NCBI RefSeq assembly: GCF_011007365.1
Contig: NZ_WFKM01000003.1
Span: 434,001-498,000 of the forward strand
Length of the DNA: 64,000 bases
Reading direction: 5' to 3'
From: Sphingobacterium sp. xlx-96
Lineage (GTDB): Bacteria; Bacteroidota; Bacteroidia; Sphingobacteriales; Sphingobacteriaceae
The position numbers and the translations under genes were made by a program. The notes under the pieces are model-generated. The model was given only the letters and a program-made list of their open reading frames with translations. It was not told the DNA's origin and searched no databases. Below, in pieces: positions 36,135-45,600 of this stretch. Each line of letters opens with the position of its first letter. The first letter of the stretch is position 1.

Positions 36135-36854
36135 ATGACAAAAAAACTATTCGCCGAATTTTTCGGCACATTTTGGTTAGTCTTCGGCGGCTGTGGCAGC
36201 GCCGTTTTCGCAGCTGGAGTTCCGGATATTGGGATAGGCTTGCTCGGTGTTTCTCTCGCCTTCGGCCTCACCGTCCTTACCATGGCCTATGCAGTCGGAC
36301 ACATTTCGGGAGGACACTTTAATCCTGCTGTCTCCGTTGGATTATGGATAGGCGGTCGATTTTCAGCCAGTGAACTAGTTCCTTATATCATCGCTCAGCT
36401 ATTGGGCGCTGTAGCAGCCGCAGCATGTCTTTATACCATTCTAAATGGTGCAGGCGCATTTTCTACAGATGGCCCTGGCGCTTTCGCCACCAATTTTTAC
36501 GACATGCCCGGCTATTACGGTAGGAGCTACAGCATGGTAGCCGCATTCTTAGCCGAGTTTTTGCTTACCGCATTCTTTTTGATCATCATTCTTGGCGCAA
36601 CGGACAAATGGGCAAACGGTAAATTTGCAGGTATAGCCATCGGTCTTGCTTTAACCTTGATTCATTTGATCTCCATTCCGATCACCAATACATCGGTCAA
36701 CCCAGCCCGTAGTACGTCACAGGCTCTTTTTGTTGGCGGTGAAGCTTTATCCCAGTTGTGGCTGTTCTGGGTGGCACCGATATTGGGCGCCGTTGTAGCA
36801 GGTATCATCTATAAGTTTCTACTTCAGAAAAAAGACAGCAGCGTAGCTGCTTAG
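36135..36854 (+). CDS. aqpZ: Aquaporin Z
   Basis: This 239-residue water channel has six membrane helices and both half-helix NPA motifs (GGHFNPAVS at 59-67; SVNPARS at 187-193). The selectivity-filter residues expected for a water-specific channel are present: F43, H177, T186 and R192. It starts [21 protein letters not shown], the usual AqpZ opening, and is only slightly longer than the E. coli protein, with an insertion in the periplasmic loop ([13 protein letters not shown]). The gene is monocistronic, ending at a terminator. No osmotic regulation site was recognised. Confidence 0.97.
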   Translation: MTKKLFAEFFGTFWLVFGGCGSAVFAAGVPDIGIGLLGVSLAFGLTVLTMAYAVGHISGGHFNPAVSVGLWIGGRFSASELVPYIIAQLLGAVAAAACLYTILNGAGAFSTDGPGAFATNFYDMPGYYGRSYSMVAAFLAEFLLTAFFLIIILGATDKWANGKFAGIAIGLALTLIHLISIPITNTSVNPARSTSQALFVGGEALSQLWLFWVAPILGAVVAGIIYKFLLQKKDSSVAA

Positions 36855-36869
36855 CACCAGTTCCATACG

Positions 36870-36909
36870 ACAATAGCCTCTTTTCAACCGGCAGGGGCTA
36901 TTGTTTTTA
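36870..36909 (+). terminator. Probable aqpZ terminator
   Basis: An 11-bp stem with one G-T pair (36870-36880 with 36894-36904) encloses a 13-base loop and is followed by TTT. It starts 16 bases after the stop codon. Confidence 0.7.
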
Positions 36910-37210
36910 ATGGCAATATGATGTATATTTCCATACCGATCTATCGCTTTGATTGTCACTTTTTTTCACTTAGAACACAAAAAGAGTCGCTAATTTTCAC
37001 ATTAATCACCTATATTTAACTGCATTTTATAGAGAGGTCAATTTTCACTTCTCTTTGTGGGTACCCCACCGGTTCATAATGATGGACCAACTATGAAAAA
37101 CATTAGGCTGATCAAAGATTACTTTATCGGCTTTATTTATGTATCCCCTGTAGTGATTATCAATTGATCCATACGCAGAAGGGATGTATTTTTTTTAACT
37201 GGAAATTAGA
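36910..37210. other. Non-coding stretch between aqpZ and the PAS gene
   Basis: Apart from the aqpZ terminator just before it, this stretch shows only a 24-codon open frame (37093-37167) with no recognisable features. The promoter of the PAS gene must be here but no consensus element stands out. Confidence 0.5.
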
Positions 37211-38212
37211 ATGGAGAGCAATTTTAATTACGTTCAATTCTTTAAATCAATTCCGTGTCCGTCTGTTATCCTAAAGGTCAATAACAATGGCTTCGAAATC
37301 GTTGATGCGAATGATGCGTACTCAAGACTTTGCACATTAAATATAAAAGATATTATCGGAAAAGAGTTCTTTGAACTTTTCCCGATCAGTCCTTATATCT
37401 ATCCCGAAATATGGTCAGACAGCTTCGAATCGGTATTGAAGGAACAAAAAGCCATAAATCTAGGCGTTCGAAAACTCGTAGCCCCGCTCAATACCCATAC
37501 CACCTTCTTAAATATTAGGCATTATGAAATACATCACCTGCCCATATTCGACACCGAGGGCAATATCGAGTATATTGTACGCTCACTTACTGATGTAACA
37601 CAACAAGTCATCCAAGAAGAACTTTACAACGAGTCTCAGGCCTCAGCACAATACGGCAATTGGTGGTTGAATAGTGAACAAAATACAATGGAATGGTCTA
37701 CGGGATTTAAGGATATCCTGGAGATATCTCATGATTTTCAGCCCAGCATCGAGTCCGCTAGACAATTTTATCATTGTGAAGAGGAAGAAGCAAGTTTTTA
37801 CAAATCTGTCGACGAGGCGATCGAAAACAAAACGATGTTTAAGACTGTCCTGTCCATTATCACAGCAAACGGTAATGAGCGATGGCTTTTATTGATTGGG
37901 AAACCAATTATTGTTGAAGATATCTGCGTAGGCATGCGGGGCGTCGCAAAAGACATCACTGAAAAACTTGCCTACATTGACCAGATTGAAAACCAGCACA
38001 ACAACTTGAGAGATATTGCTTTTGCGCAATCCCATCTCGTCCGTGCTCCCTTAGCACGGATACTTGCTCTTGTACAATATTTGAAACAAGAATATAATGA
38101 AGGACCTTCCGAGACCACTCTACTTGATGCACTTAACCACTCCGCTAAAGAACTGGATTTGGTGATTCATGATATTATCAAGAAGACCGCCCCCGAAGAA
38201 ATGTTAAGATAA
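37211..38212 (+). CDS. PAS-domain protein with a histidine-kinase dimerisation segment but no ATPase domain
   Basis: This 333-residue cytoplasmic protein has a first PAS domain (about 10-130: SVILKVNNNGFEIVDANDAY) and a second (about 140-255: NTMEWSTGFKDILEIS, ending GMRGVAKDITEK). A DHp/HisKA-like helix pair follows, with the candidate phospho-acceptor H275 in FAQSHLVRAPLARIL. It then stops at residue 333 (KKTAPEEMLR), with no N, G1 or G2 boxes of an ATPase domain. So it cannot autophosphorylate; it could be a phosphotransfer or sensing partner for another kinase. A CheY-like regulator starts 16 bp downstream, and the two are surely co-transcribed. A sequence-error truncation looks unlikely because the following gene is intact. 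Confidence 0.88.
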   Translation: MESNFNYVQFFKSIPCPSVILKVNNNGFEIVDANDAYSRLCTLNIKDIIGKEFFELFPISPYIYPEIWSDSFESVLKEQKAINLGVRKLVAPLNTHTTFLNIRHYEIHHLPIFDTEGNIEYIVRSLTDVTQQVIQEELYNESQASAQYGNWWLNSEQNTMEWSTGFKDILEISHDFQPSIESARQFYHCEEEEASFYKSVDEAIENKTMFKTVLSIITANGNERWLLLIGKPIIVEDICVGMRGVAKDITEKLAYIDQIENQHNNLRDIAFAQSHLVRAPLARILALVQYLKQEYNEGPSETTLLDALNHSAKELDLVIHDIIKKTAPEEMLR

Positions 38213-38228
38213 TAAGTAATTAAAAGCC

Positions 38229-38624
38229 ATGAAACTAACCACCGCTATAGTTGATGATGATAAAATATTTCATTTCCTAATGGAGATACTGCTCAAAGAA
38301 GCAGCAATTTCCAACGCTCCAATAGGTCTTCATGGAGGACCTCAATTTTTAGAATGGTGGCAAGACAGACAAAGCGCATCCGAGGCTTCGCTCGTCTTTC
38401 TAGACCTCAATATGCCGTTAGTAGATGGCTGGAAGGTGCTAGAAAAATTACACGAACAAGGTGCGAAAAACACCTTCGTTGTCATTATCACCTCCTCCAT
38501 AGATCCTAAAGACAGAAAAAGAGCAGAAAGCTACCCGATGGTTATCGATTTTCTTGTCAAACCTATACTTTTAGAAAATCTGACCGCTATAAGGCAGTCA
38601 CCCTTTCTTAAAGAACATTTCTAG
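38229..38624 (+). CDS. CheY-like single-domain response regulator
   Basis: This 131-residue protein is a bare receiver domain: acidic pocket D10/D11, phospho-acceptor D59 in VFLDLNMP, switch T88/S89 in VVIITSS, and K111 in DFLVKPI. There is no output domain. It is transcribed with the PAS/DHp protein 16 bp upstream, which would be its likely phospho-partner. It probably acts through protein contacts. Confidence 0.93.
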   Translation: MKLTTAIVDDDKIFHFLMEILLKEAAISNAPIGLHGGPQFLEWWQDRQSASEASLVFLDLNMPLVDGWKVLEKLHEQGAKNTFVVIITSSIDPKDRKRAESYPMVIDFLVKPILLENLTAIRQSPFLKEHF

Positions 38625-38643
38625 ACATACTTAGGTGCCAAAA

Positions 38644-38673
38644 AAAATAGGCTGATCATATGACCAGCCTATT
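38644..38673. terminator. Bidirectional terminator between the response regulator and the TlpA gene
   Basis: A 13-bp stem (38646-38658 with 38661-38673, one G-T pair) has an eight-base T run on the minus strand. It chiefly ends the TlpA gene on the minus strand and may also stop the response-regulator transcript. Confidence 0.85.
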
Positions 38674-38698
38674 CTTTCGATTATCGGAATCAAGTTCC

Positions 38699-39829
38699 TT
38701 ATTTTAACAACTCCGCTAATTTCTTGTGAAGCTCTTCGCCTCTCAAGTTGCTTGCTACAATTTTACCATCAGGACCGATCAAATAGTTCTGCGGAATTCC
38801 ACGAACACCGTACAAAGTTGAAGCCGCATTTTTCCATCCTTGTAAATCACTTACATTTGTCCACTCCAATTTATCATCAGCGATAGCTTTCAACCAATTA
38901 TCTTTTTTACCCGGATTATCCAAAGAAACTCCCAATACCGTAAAGTTTTTGTCTTTAAACTTATGGTATGCCTCTACTACATTTGGATTTTCGTGACGGC
39001 AAGGGCCACACCATGATGCCCAAAAATCAAGCAACACATATTTCCCCCTGAAGTCTGATAATTTCACTGGCTTGTCGTTTACATCATTTTGTGTAAAATC
39101 AGGAGCAATGGCACCTACTGCAGTGGTTTTTGCGGCAATAATACGTTTACTAAATGCCTCTCCTGCAGGGGTACTCTTCACCTCAGCACTCAATTTATTA
39201 AAAGCGGGTTCAGCAAAATTGACATCAAGCTGCGAACCAGATAGATCCTGTAATGCCAACAATGCAAAATAAGAGGTCGGGTTTTTAGTTAAATAATCTT
39301 TCTGCGCACGCTTCTTCTCTTCCATCAATGGAGCAGCCATACCTCTCAATTTTTCGGCCAATTTACCGTCTTTACGTTGTTCATCTGTAGCGCCATACCA
39401 CTCTCTATCCAGAGCGGCCAAACCTTGGGTAGAGCGCTCTAATGATTTTGCATATTGTGCGTATTCAACACTAAGTGGTGATCCTGAAACGGTTGCATTC
39501 TTTATCGAATCAGTAGCCAATAATTTTGCAGTGCCTTTATCGATGTATAAGCTGTACGAATCCGCATTTTGTGCGCGACGATCCAACTTGCCGGTTGGCA
39601 CGTAAGTAATCGTCATCGGCGTAGGACCTTCTACTGTTCCTGCAAAAGAAAATTTGCCCCCTTTTACAACAACGCTATCCTGTGTCATACCATTACCTGT
39701 ACGGTAAGATAAATACGCTTTCGCATTGTCATTTGATTTCTTTACCTGAGCTTCGATTTTAAAGCTCCCTTGCTGTGCTAACACCGACAGTGGTAAGGCT
39801 AGCATCATTGTTAAAAATGTTCTGTTCAT
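38699..39829 (-). CDS. TlpA-like thioredoxin with N-terminal DUF4369-type domain
   Basis: The 376-residue exported protein has a signal peptide (ending LSVLAQQ). The N-terminal half (about 22-220) is the DUF4369-type domain usual in Bacteroidota, with a middle helical part (REWYGATDEQRKDGKLAEKL). The C-terminal thioredoxin domain has the active site [12 protein letters not shown] near residue 270 and the cis-Pro segment VRGIPQNYLIG. It is probably a periplasmic or outer-membrane-facing disulfide reductase; the substrates are unknown. It has its own transcript, ending at 38644-38673. Confidence 0.92.
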   Translation of the reverse strand: MNRTFLTMMLALPLSVLAQQGSFKIEAQVKKSNDNAKAYLSYRTGNGMTQDSVVVKGGKFSFAGTVEGPTPMTITYVPTGKLDRRAQNADSYSLYIDKGTAKLLATDSIKNATVSGSPLSVEYAQYAKSLERSTQGLAALDREWYGATDEQRKDGKLAEKLRGMAAPLMEEKKRAQKDYLTKNPTSYFALLALQDLSGSQLDVNFAEPAFNKLSAEVKSTPAGEAFSKRIIAAKTTAVGAIAPDFTQNDVNDKPVKLSDFRGKYVLLDFWASWCGPCRHENPNVVEAYHKFKDKNFTVLGVSLDNPGKKDNWLKAIADDKLEWTNVSDLQGWKNAASTLYGVRGIPQNYLIGPDGKIVASNLRGEELHKKLAELLK

Positions 39830-40083
39830 CTTAAAATTTAGTAATTGATTACATGGTAACCAGAAGCTAAATTAGATATTTTCAAATTCGTCTGCTATTA
39901 ATACACGTATCAATTACGTTACCACTCCTTTCAAAACATAATTACGTAGCCTACAACAGGAGAACGAACAATATAAAGCAGACTTGAAAAACTACTTAGC
40001 ACGAATAGGGTCAAGTAGGATAAACAAACAATAGACACTAGGCAGACATCCCGGCCGATACACCAACTGATACAAACGATACA
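39830..40083. other. Non-coding stretch upstream of the TlpA gene
   Basis: This is the first part of a 754-bp gap. It holds the promoter region of the TlpA gene but no clear consensus element. It contains no convincing open frame. Confidence 0.45.
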
Positions 40084-40451
40084 TCAGATGGCCTGAATGA
40101 TCAATTTGTTGGTACCATCCCCATAGATGTGATAGTTGGTGTAGACCACTCGCCCCACCGCAGATGATACCGTCGTTGAAAGAACTCTCAAAGTATGATT
40201 TCCAAGCGACAAAAATCTTATCGCTACATTAGACGGATACACAGAGGGAGTAAATCAAGTGGGTTTCGTTGATTATGTCACATCCAATAAGGCTCGAGCT
40301 GTACTGTATATACTTATAACGAACTGAACTCGAATAAAGAATTATGCACGCTTAAATTTATTTTTAGCGCACCATTTGCCTCAATAAGTCTAGCGCGAGA
40401 AACTATTAAATGTGGGATTGGAGAAAGAGGTAGATAGCTAAACTTCAATAT
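40084..40451 (-). pseudogene. Decayed gene remnant of unknown family
   Basis: Reading the minus strand from 40451, about 45 codons stay open (LKFSYLPLSPIP, then RLIEANGALKINLSVHNS) to a TAA. The same frame continues for ten more codons (VYTVQLEPYWM) and hits TGA. The reading then passes to another frame (STKPT, a TGA at 40255-40257, and FTPSVYPSNVAIRFLSL) and stays open for 56 codons to TGA at 40084-40086, ending GDGTNKLIIQAI. This is the pattern of a gene broken by two stop codons and one or more frameshifts. The amino-acid text looks beta-rich and extracellular, but I do not recognise the family. It lies upstream of the intact sigma/FecR/SusCD locus, on the opposite strand. Confidence 0.6.
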
Positions 40452-40583
40452 TCAAACGGCACTAAAACACGCTATTCTCTAAAATTTTGTATATTTTTAT
40501 CCCCTATATTATAAAAGTATAATCTGTTTTATGGAAGGCTAGCTAATTTTCGGAATTCTTCCTTTGAGATATTTAAGCACAAA

Positions 40584-41171
40584 ATGGCACCAACTATTAT
40601 AAATAATGAATGCTTGCTGTTAGCAAGAATAGCTAAAGGTGATCAACAGGCATTTGAAAAAATATACGTCTCTTATTTTCCTAAATTATACACATTTGCC
40701 TACCACATCCTGAAATCTAAGGCTATAGCACAAGAAGTAGCTCAGGAAATAATGCTATCAATATGGCTAATGGGCGAAAAAAGTACAACCATACAAAACC
40801 TTGATGCGTACCTAAAAACGTTAGCTAAAAGAAGAGCTATAGACCAACTGAGGCGAATAGAAACAGGACGAAAAGCAGCTAATATAGCTGTACATGATTC
40901 GAATGAAATACATAACGAAACCGAAGAGTCTGTCATTCTGAAGGAAACTAAACGAATAATCGAAGAGGGTATAGATCTACTCCCTCCTCAACAAAAACTG
41001 GTATACCAACTCTGCAAACAGCAAGAACTAAAGTATGAAGAAGTAGCACTGCAACTCAATATATCGCCCGGGACAGTACATCGGCACATGAAACTGGCGC
41101 TACAATTTCTCAGGGCTTTTTTGAAAAAACGCATGGACATCCCGGTATTATTAATCTTAATGGGTTTGTAA
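40584..41171 (+). CDS. ECF sigma factor of a SusC/SusD locus (FecI-like)
   Basis: This 195-residue sigma factor has region 2 (QEVAQEIMLSIWLMG) and region 4 (LPPQQKLVYQLCKQQELKYE, then NISPGTVHRHMKLALQFL). This is the Bacteroidota type that pairs with FecR anti-sigma factors. It begins with ATG at 40584 and is followed after 137 bp by FecR and then by a SusC with an STN domain. In that design the SusC senses ligand, FecR relays it across the inner membrane, and this sigma factor turns on the susC operon. Confidence 0.92.
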   Translation: MAPTIINNECLLLARIAKGDQQAFEKIYVSYFPKLYTFAYHILKSKAIAQEVAQEIMLSIWLMGEKSTTIQNLDAYLKTLAKRRAIDQLRRIETGRKAANIAVHDSNEIHNETEESVILKETKRIIEEGIDLLPPQQKLVYQLCKQQELKYEEVALQLNISPGTVHRHMKLALQFLRAFLKKRMDIPVLLILMGL

Positions 41172-41308
41172 AAAAAAATAAAACACTCACAAACAACATC
41201 TTATAATATATTTCATTTTTACATTGCCCCTCTCCCGCCCTTATAAACGACTACTCCCTAAAAACTGTTAATAATTTTCTGAATAAACAGTAAATACAAA
41301 ACCTACAC

Positions 41309-42490
41309 ATGGAAGAAAAATATATAGCCTACTTATATCAAAAGTATCTACTAGGTATATTGAGCATAGAAGAGCAAGATGATTGGTACAATGTGGTTAT
41401 AGATGAAAAATATGAATACGTCCTGTCTCGAATGATCGATGGTGACTGGAGTCGAGAAAGTCTTTTGGCTCCCATTCTTGATCAAAAAGACCAACAGGCA
41501 CTATTCGAGTATATTATCGCTCATGACCAACCAATAAGTGTAAGGATGAAGGTGTTTAAAATAGTCCGTATTGCAGCAGTAGCCTGCCTAGCTGTAATCA
41601 TATCGACCACAATGGTATGGATGCACCACCAAGAACAAGAGCCTAAATTATCTGACGATAAGGTTATAAATAGCCTGATCACACCAGGAAAGACAGGCGC
41701 AACACTGACGTTGGCGGATGGGACACGAATAAACCTTACAGAATCGGAAAATGGCGAATTGTCGACACAAAAAGGTGTATCGATAAAGAAAGGTAATAAC
41801 GGGCAACTAACCTATATTGTCGAAGGAGATGTAGACCTTAACAATAGGTCAGAAGGAATAAACACGTTGTCTACAGACAATGGGGAAACTTATCGTATAC
41901 AGCTACCTGATGGATCTCAGGTATGGCTGAATGCTGCTTCTAACCTATCTTTTTCATCAAATCTCCTTCGCGATGGTCAACGAACGGTCAGACTAAAGGG
42001 AGAAGCATATTTTGAAGTAACAAAGGACAAAAAACACCCATTCGTGGTAGAAACTAATAATCAGAACGTAGAGGTATTGGGTACACACTTTAATATCACT
42101 GCTTATGAAGATAAAGCGCAAATTGCGACAACGCTATTGGAGGGAAAAGTAAGAGTGCACTCTGCTAACAAATCGGTACTGCTAAAACCTGGACAACAAG
42201 CGTTATCCGACAATGGGAAACTGCAGATAAAGACGTTACCGTCACCCCAACAGATGGTAGCGTGGAAAAATGGGGAGTTTAGTTTTGACAATTTAACACT
42301 TCACGAGATTATGATGCAAATAAGCCGCTGGTACGATGTAGAGATAAGCTATGCGCCCCATGTTTCGGATCCAGGTTTTGGAGGCACCATAAAACGCTCC
42401 AAAAGCATTGATGAGGTATTAAAAGCACTAGAAAAAACACAAGGAATTAAATTTAAAATCGAAGGAAGGAGGATACATGTAATGCCATGA
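41309..42490 (+). CDS. FecR-type anti-sigma factor
   Basis: The 393-residue protein has a cytoplasmic N-terminal part (1-90), one transmembrane helix (about 92-110: IAAVACLAVIISTTMVWM), a periplasmic FecR domain (about 190-295: YRIQLPDGSQVWLNAASNLS, then GEAYFEVTKDKKHPFVVET) and a C-terminal DUF4974-type domain (FSFDNLTLHEIMMQISRWYD). All parts needed for signal relay from a SusC STN domain are present. It belongs to the locus of the adjacent sigma factor and SusC. Confidence 0.95.
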   Translation: MEEKYIAYLYQKYLLGILSIEEQDDWYNVVIDEKYEYVLSRMIDGDWSRESLLAPILDQKDQQALFEYIIAHDQPISVRMKVFKIVRIAAVACLAVIISTTMVWMHHQEQEPKLSDDKVINSLITPGKTGATLTLADGTRINLTESENGELSTQKGVSIKKGNNGQLTYIVEGDVDLNNRSEGINTLSTDNGETYRIQLPDGSQVWLNAASNLSFSSNLLRDGQRTVRLKGEAYFEVTKDKKHPFVVETNNQNVEVLGTHFNITAYEDKAQIATTLLEGKVRVHSANKSVLLKPGQQALSDNGKLQIKTLPSPQQMVAWKNGEFSFDNLTLHEIMMQISRWYDVEISYAPHVSDPGFGGTIKRSKSIDEVLKALEKTQGIKFKIEGRRIHVMP

Positions 42491-42661
42491 AACTAGACTG
42501 GAGAACTAAAGCTGGGAGGAAGTGCGCGAACACTCCCGCCCAAAAAATGGGCTCCATAATAAAAATTATGTTCGAAAAATGTATTTAACGAAATGATATC
42601 ACTAAAAGCCTCCATCGCATATGGTAGAACGATGGCTGTAGTGATATAAAACCCTAACCAA
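42491..42661 (+). promoter_or_regulatory. Structured leader between fecR and susC
   Basis: The 171-bp gap carries hairpins: one near 42510-42535 (GGGA...GTG/CAC...TCCC), one with arms GCCC/GGGC around a run of six A near 42540, and a long imperfect stem at 42596-42647 (ATATCACTA with TAGTGATAT, inner CCATCG with CGATGG). The long stem ends 14 bases before the SusC ATG. It could act as a processing site or translational control element. Confidence 0.5.
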
Positions 42662-45600
42662 ATGTACAAAAAAATACTAACCAAGGGAAAGCTCTCTCCT
42701 GGAGACTATTCCAATTTAAATAAATGGATGATGCGAATCAAAATCACCGGCCTATTGATATTGTTTGCATTCTTGCAAGCAGGATATTCAGCGCACGGAC
42801 AAAAAATTTCGATCCAAGCTGAAAGCATATCTATTACCTCTCTTTTTAGAGAAGTGAAAAAACAAAGTGGATACGACTTTGTCTACACCAATAACCTGAT
42901 AAAAAGTGCGAAACCTATCCATATCGACGTTAGGAACATCGCACTTAAAGATGTACTGGATATGTGTTTAGCTGACCAACCGTTTGACTATGTGCTCCAA
43001 AATAGAACCGTAATCGTGGTACCCAGAAAAAACACCGAAAGCGCTGTGTCAAAAACAATAAAAGGAAAGGTGGTAGACCAATCTGGAAAGGCTGTATCCG
43101 GGGCATCTGTTATTGTAAAGACAACTAAAAATGGAACTTCGACAAATGAGAATGGAGAGTTCGAGCTGCAAGAGGTTAATATTGGTGATATCCTACTAAT
43201 AACCCACATGGGATATAAAGGAAAAGAATGGACTCTTAAAGATCTTGACGATATCCCCGTAATCACGCTGATGGACGTCACTACCGAGCTGGACGAAACG
43301 GTAGTGATCGGCTACGGTACAGCCAACAAGTTGACTTATACCGGAAGTGTATCTACGGTAGAGTCTAAGGATATCGTAAAAAACGGAACTCCAAACATCA
43401 CGGACGCACTAATAGGTCGTCACTCTGGACTAAATGTCGTACGGCCAAATGGAAATACACCGGGTAGCAGCGCTTCTTTTAATGTGCGGGGGATGAATAC
43501 CATAAATGATGGATATCATACAAATACGCCGCTAATAATCATCGATGGAATGCAACGGAACTTCTCTTCGGGACGTACAGAAACAGATGTATTTGCCTCA
43601 ATAGATCCAAATGACATTGAGAGCATATCGGTACTTAAGGACGCAGCCGCGGCCGCAGTATATGGTGCCCGAGCGGCGAATGGTGTTATTTTGATAACCA
43701 CAAAAAGGGGAAAGGAAGAAAAGCCAACATTAAGCTATAACTTTTTGTACGGCGTTGACAAGCCAACCCGAATGCCTAAACCTCTTAATTCCTGGGACTG
43801 GGCAACACTGTATAACGAAGCTCTTAGAAATGATGCACGAGATGAAAATGGGAATATACCTGCCAGTTTTAAACCCATATACTCGGACGAGGATATCCAA
43901 AAATTCAGAGATGGATCCGATCCAGATATTTATGCGAACACGAACTGGCTGAAAGAAATATTAAAACCAACGGCGCAACAGCAACAACACAACCTGTCGC
44001 TGCGCGGGGGCAGCAAGAATATCAACTATTTTGTTTCGCTAGGCCATACCGATCAGGGAGGATATATCGACAATTATAACTTCAAGCGATATAACTTAAG
44101 ATCTAATATCGATGCTAACGTCAATAATACACTAAAGGTATCTGTAGATATGGCTGGTACATATACACAAACGGATAGCCCTCCAGGATACTCATACACT
44201 ATATTCGGAGATATGCTCAAAGCTTCTCCAGTGTACCCCAACCGATACCAAAGTGACCCTAGCAAGTATGGTGTAGTGTCTGGGGCCAATGACCGTTATA
44301 ACCCTTATCTATCGACCCAAAGAGGATATGACCAGAGTAATAAGATGTCGCTGTTCAGTACGTTGAGTGCAGTACAACAACTGAGCTTTGTCCCCGGATT
44401 ATCACTCAAAGGTTTGTTCTCTTTTAACAAAACATACGGCGATCAAAAGACTTGGTCAAAGAATTATAGACTCTTCACAGATGATGGAATGTATTATAAA
44501 GAAAATACATTCGGAAGCGCATACCTAAATGAAGGTAATAGTAGATTCCAAAGTGTGACGAGTGAGTTACATCTAAACTATGCAAGATTCTTCGGTGCTC
44601 ACGATATAAAAGGTCTCCTTCTATTTACGCAATCGAAAGACTATACAAGAAGCCTGAACGCTTCGAGAAGAAATTTCTTGTCGACCGCAGTAGAAGAACT
44701 GTCTGCTGGTGAAGCTGAAGGACAGGAGATTAATAACGGATTTGAAGAGTCCGCACGCCAAGGTTTTGTAGGACGATTTAACTATAGCTACAACAAAAAG
44801 TACCTTGTGGAAGCAAACTTTAGATATGATGCTTCATCCAACTTTCCTAAGGATAGCCGCTGGGGGCTTTTCCCTTCTTTCGCCGCAGGCTGGAATATAT
44901 CGGAAGAAAATTTCATCAAAAACAATACGGCTTGGTCATTTGTCGATCTATTGAAAGTCAGAGCCTCATGGGGACAGCTCGGAAACGACAGAATATATGC
45001 TTCATTTGCCTACCTCGATCAATTCAACACGAGCTATAGCAAGATATATCTTGGAGATAAAGCTATGTCTATCTTGACACCTAGTGCGATGTCAAATCCG
45101 GATATTACCTGGGAAAAAGCGACGACCTCGAATGCAGGGGTAGAAGCCTTATTATGGAACGGATTGTTGGGTTTGGAATTTGATTATTTTAAAAAGCGGA
45201 CAACAGATATCTTAGCACAACCCACTTTGGCATTTCCTGCGACATTTGGCGCATCACTGCCGATGATGAATAATTCGACTGTACGAAATGAAGGTTTTGA
45301 AATTGTGTTGAGCCATAGACTAAAGCGCGGAGATTTCTCCTATAGTATTAGACCAAATATTGGCTTCTCAAAAAGCAAGATTGAATATATGCCCGAAAAT
45401 CAGGCTAATCCAAACCTTGTAAAATCAGGACGAACACAAGACTACCTCGCATTTGGCTACCAGAGCATAGGCTTATTTCAATCGTATGAGGAAATAGCCA
45501 ATAGTCCTAAACAGACCTTTGGACGGGTGCAACCTGGAGATATCAAATATGCAGACATCAGTGGTCCGGATGGTGTACCCGACAACAAAATAGATGCATT

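Noticed and set aside
37093..37167. A 24-codon ATG frame in the gap upstream of the PAS gene
   Set aside because: There is no ribosome-binding or conservation evidence and no recognisable peptide type; a frame of this size is expected by chance.
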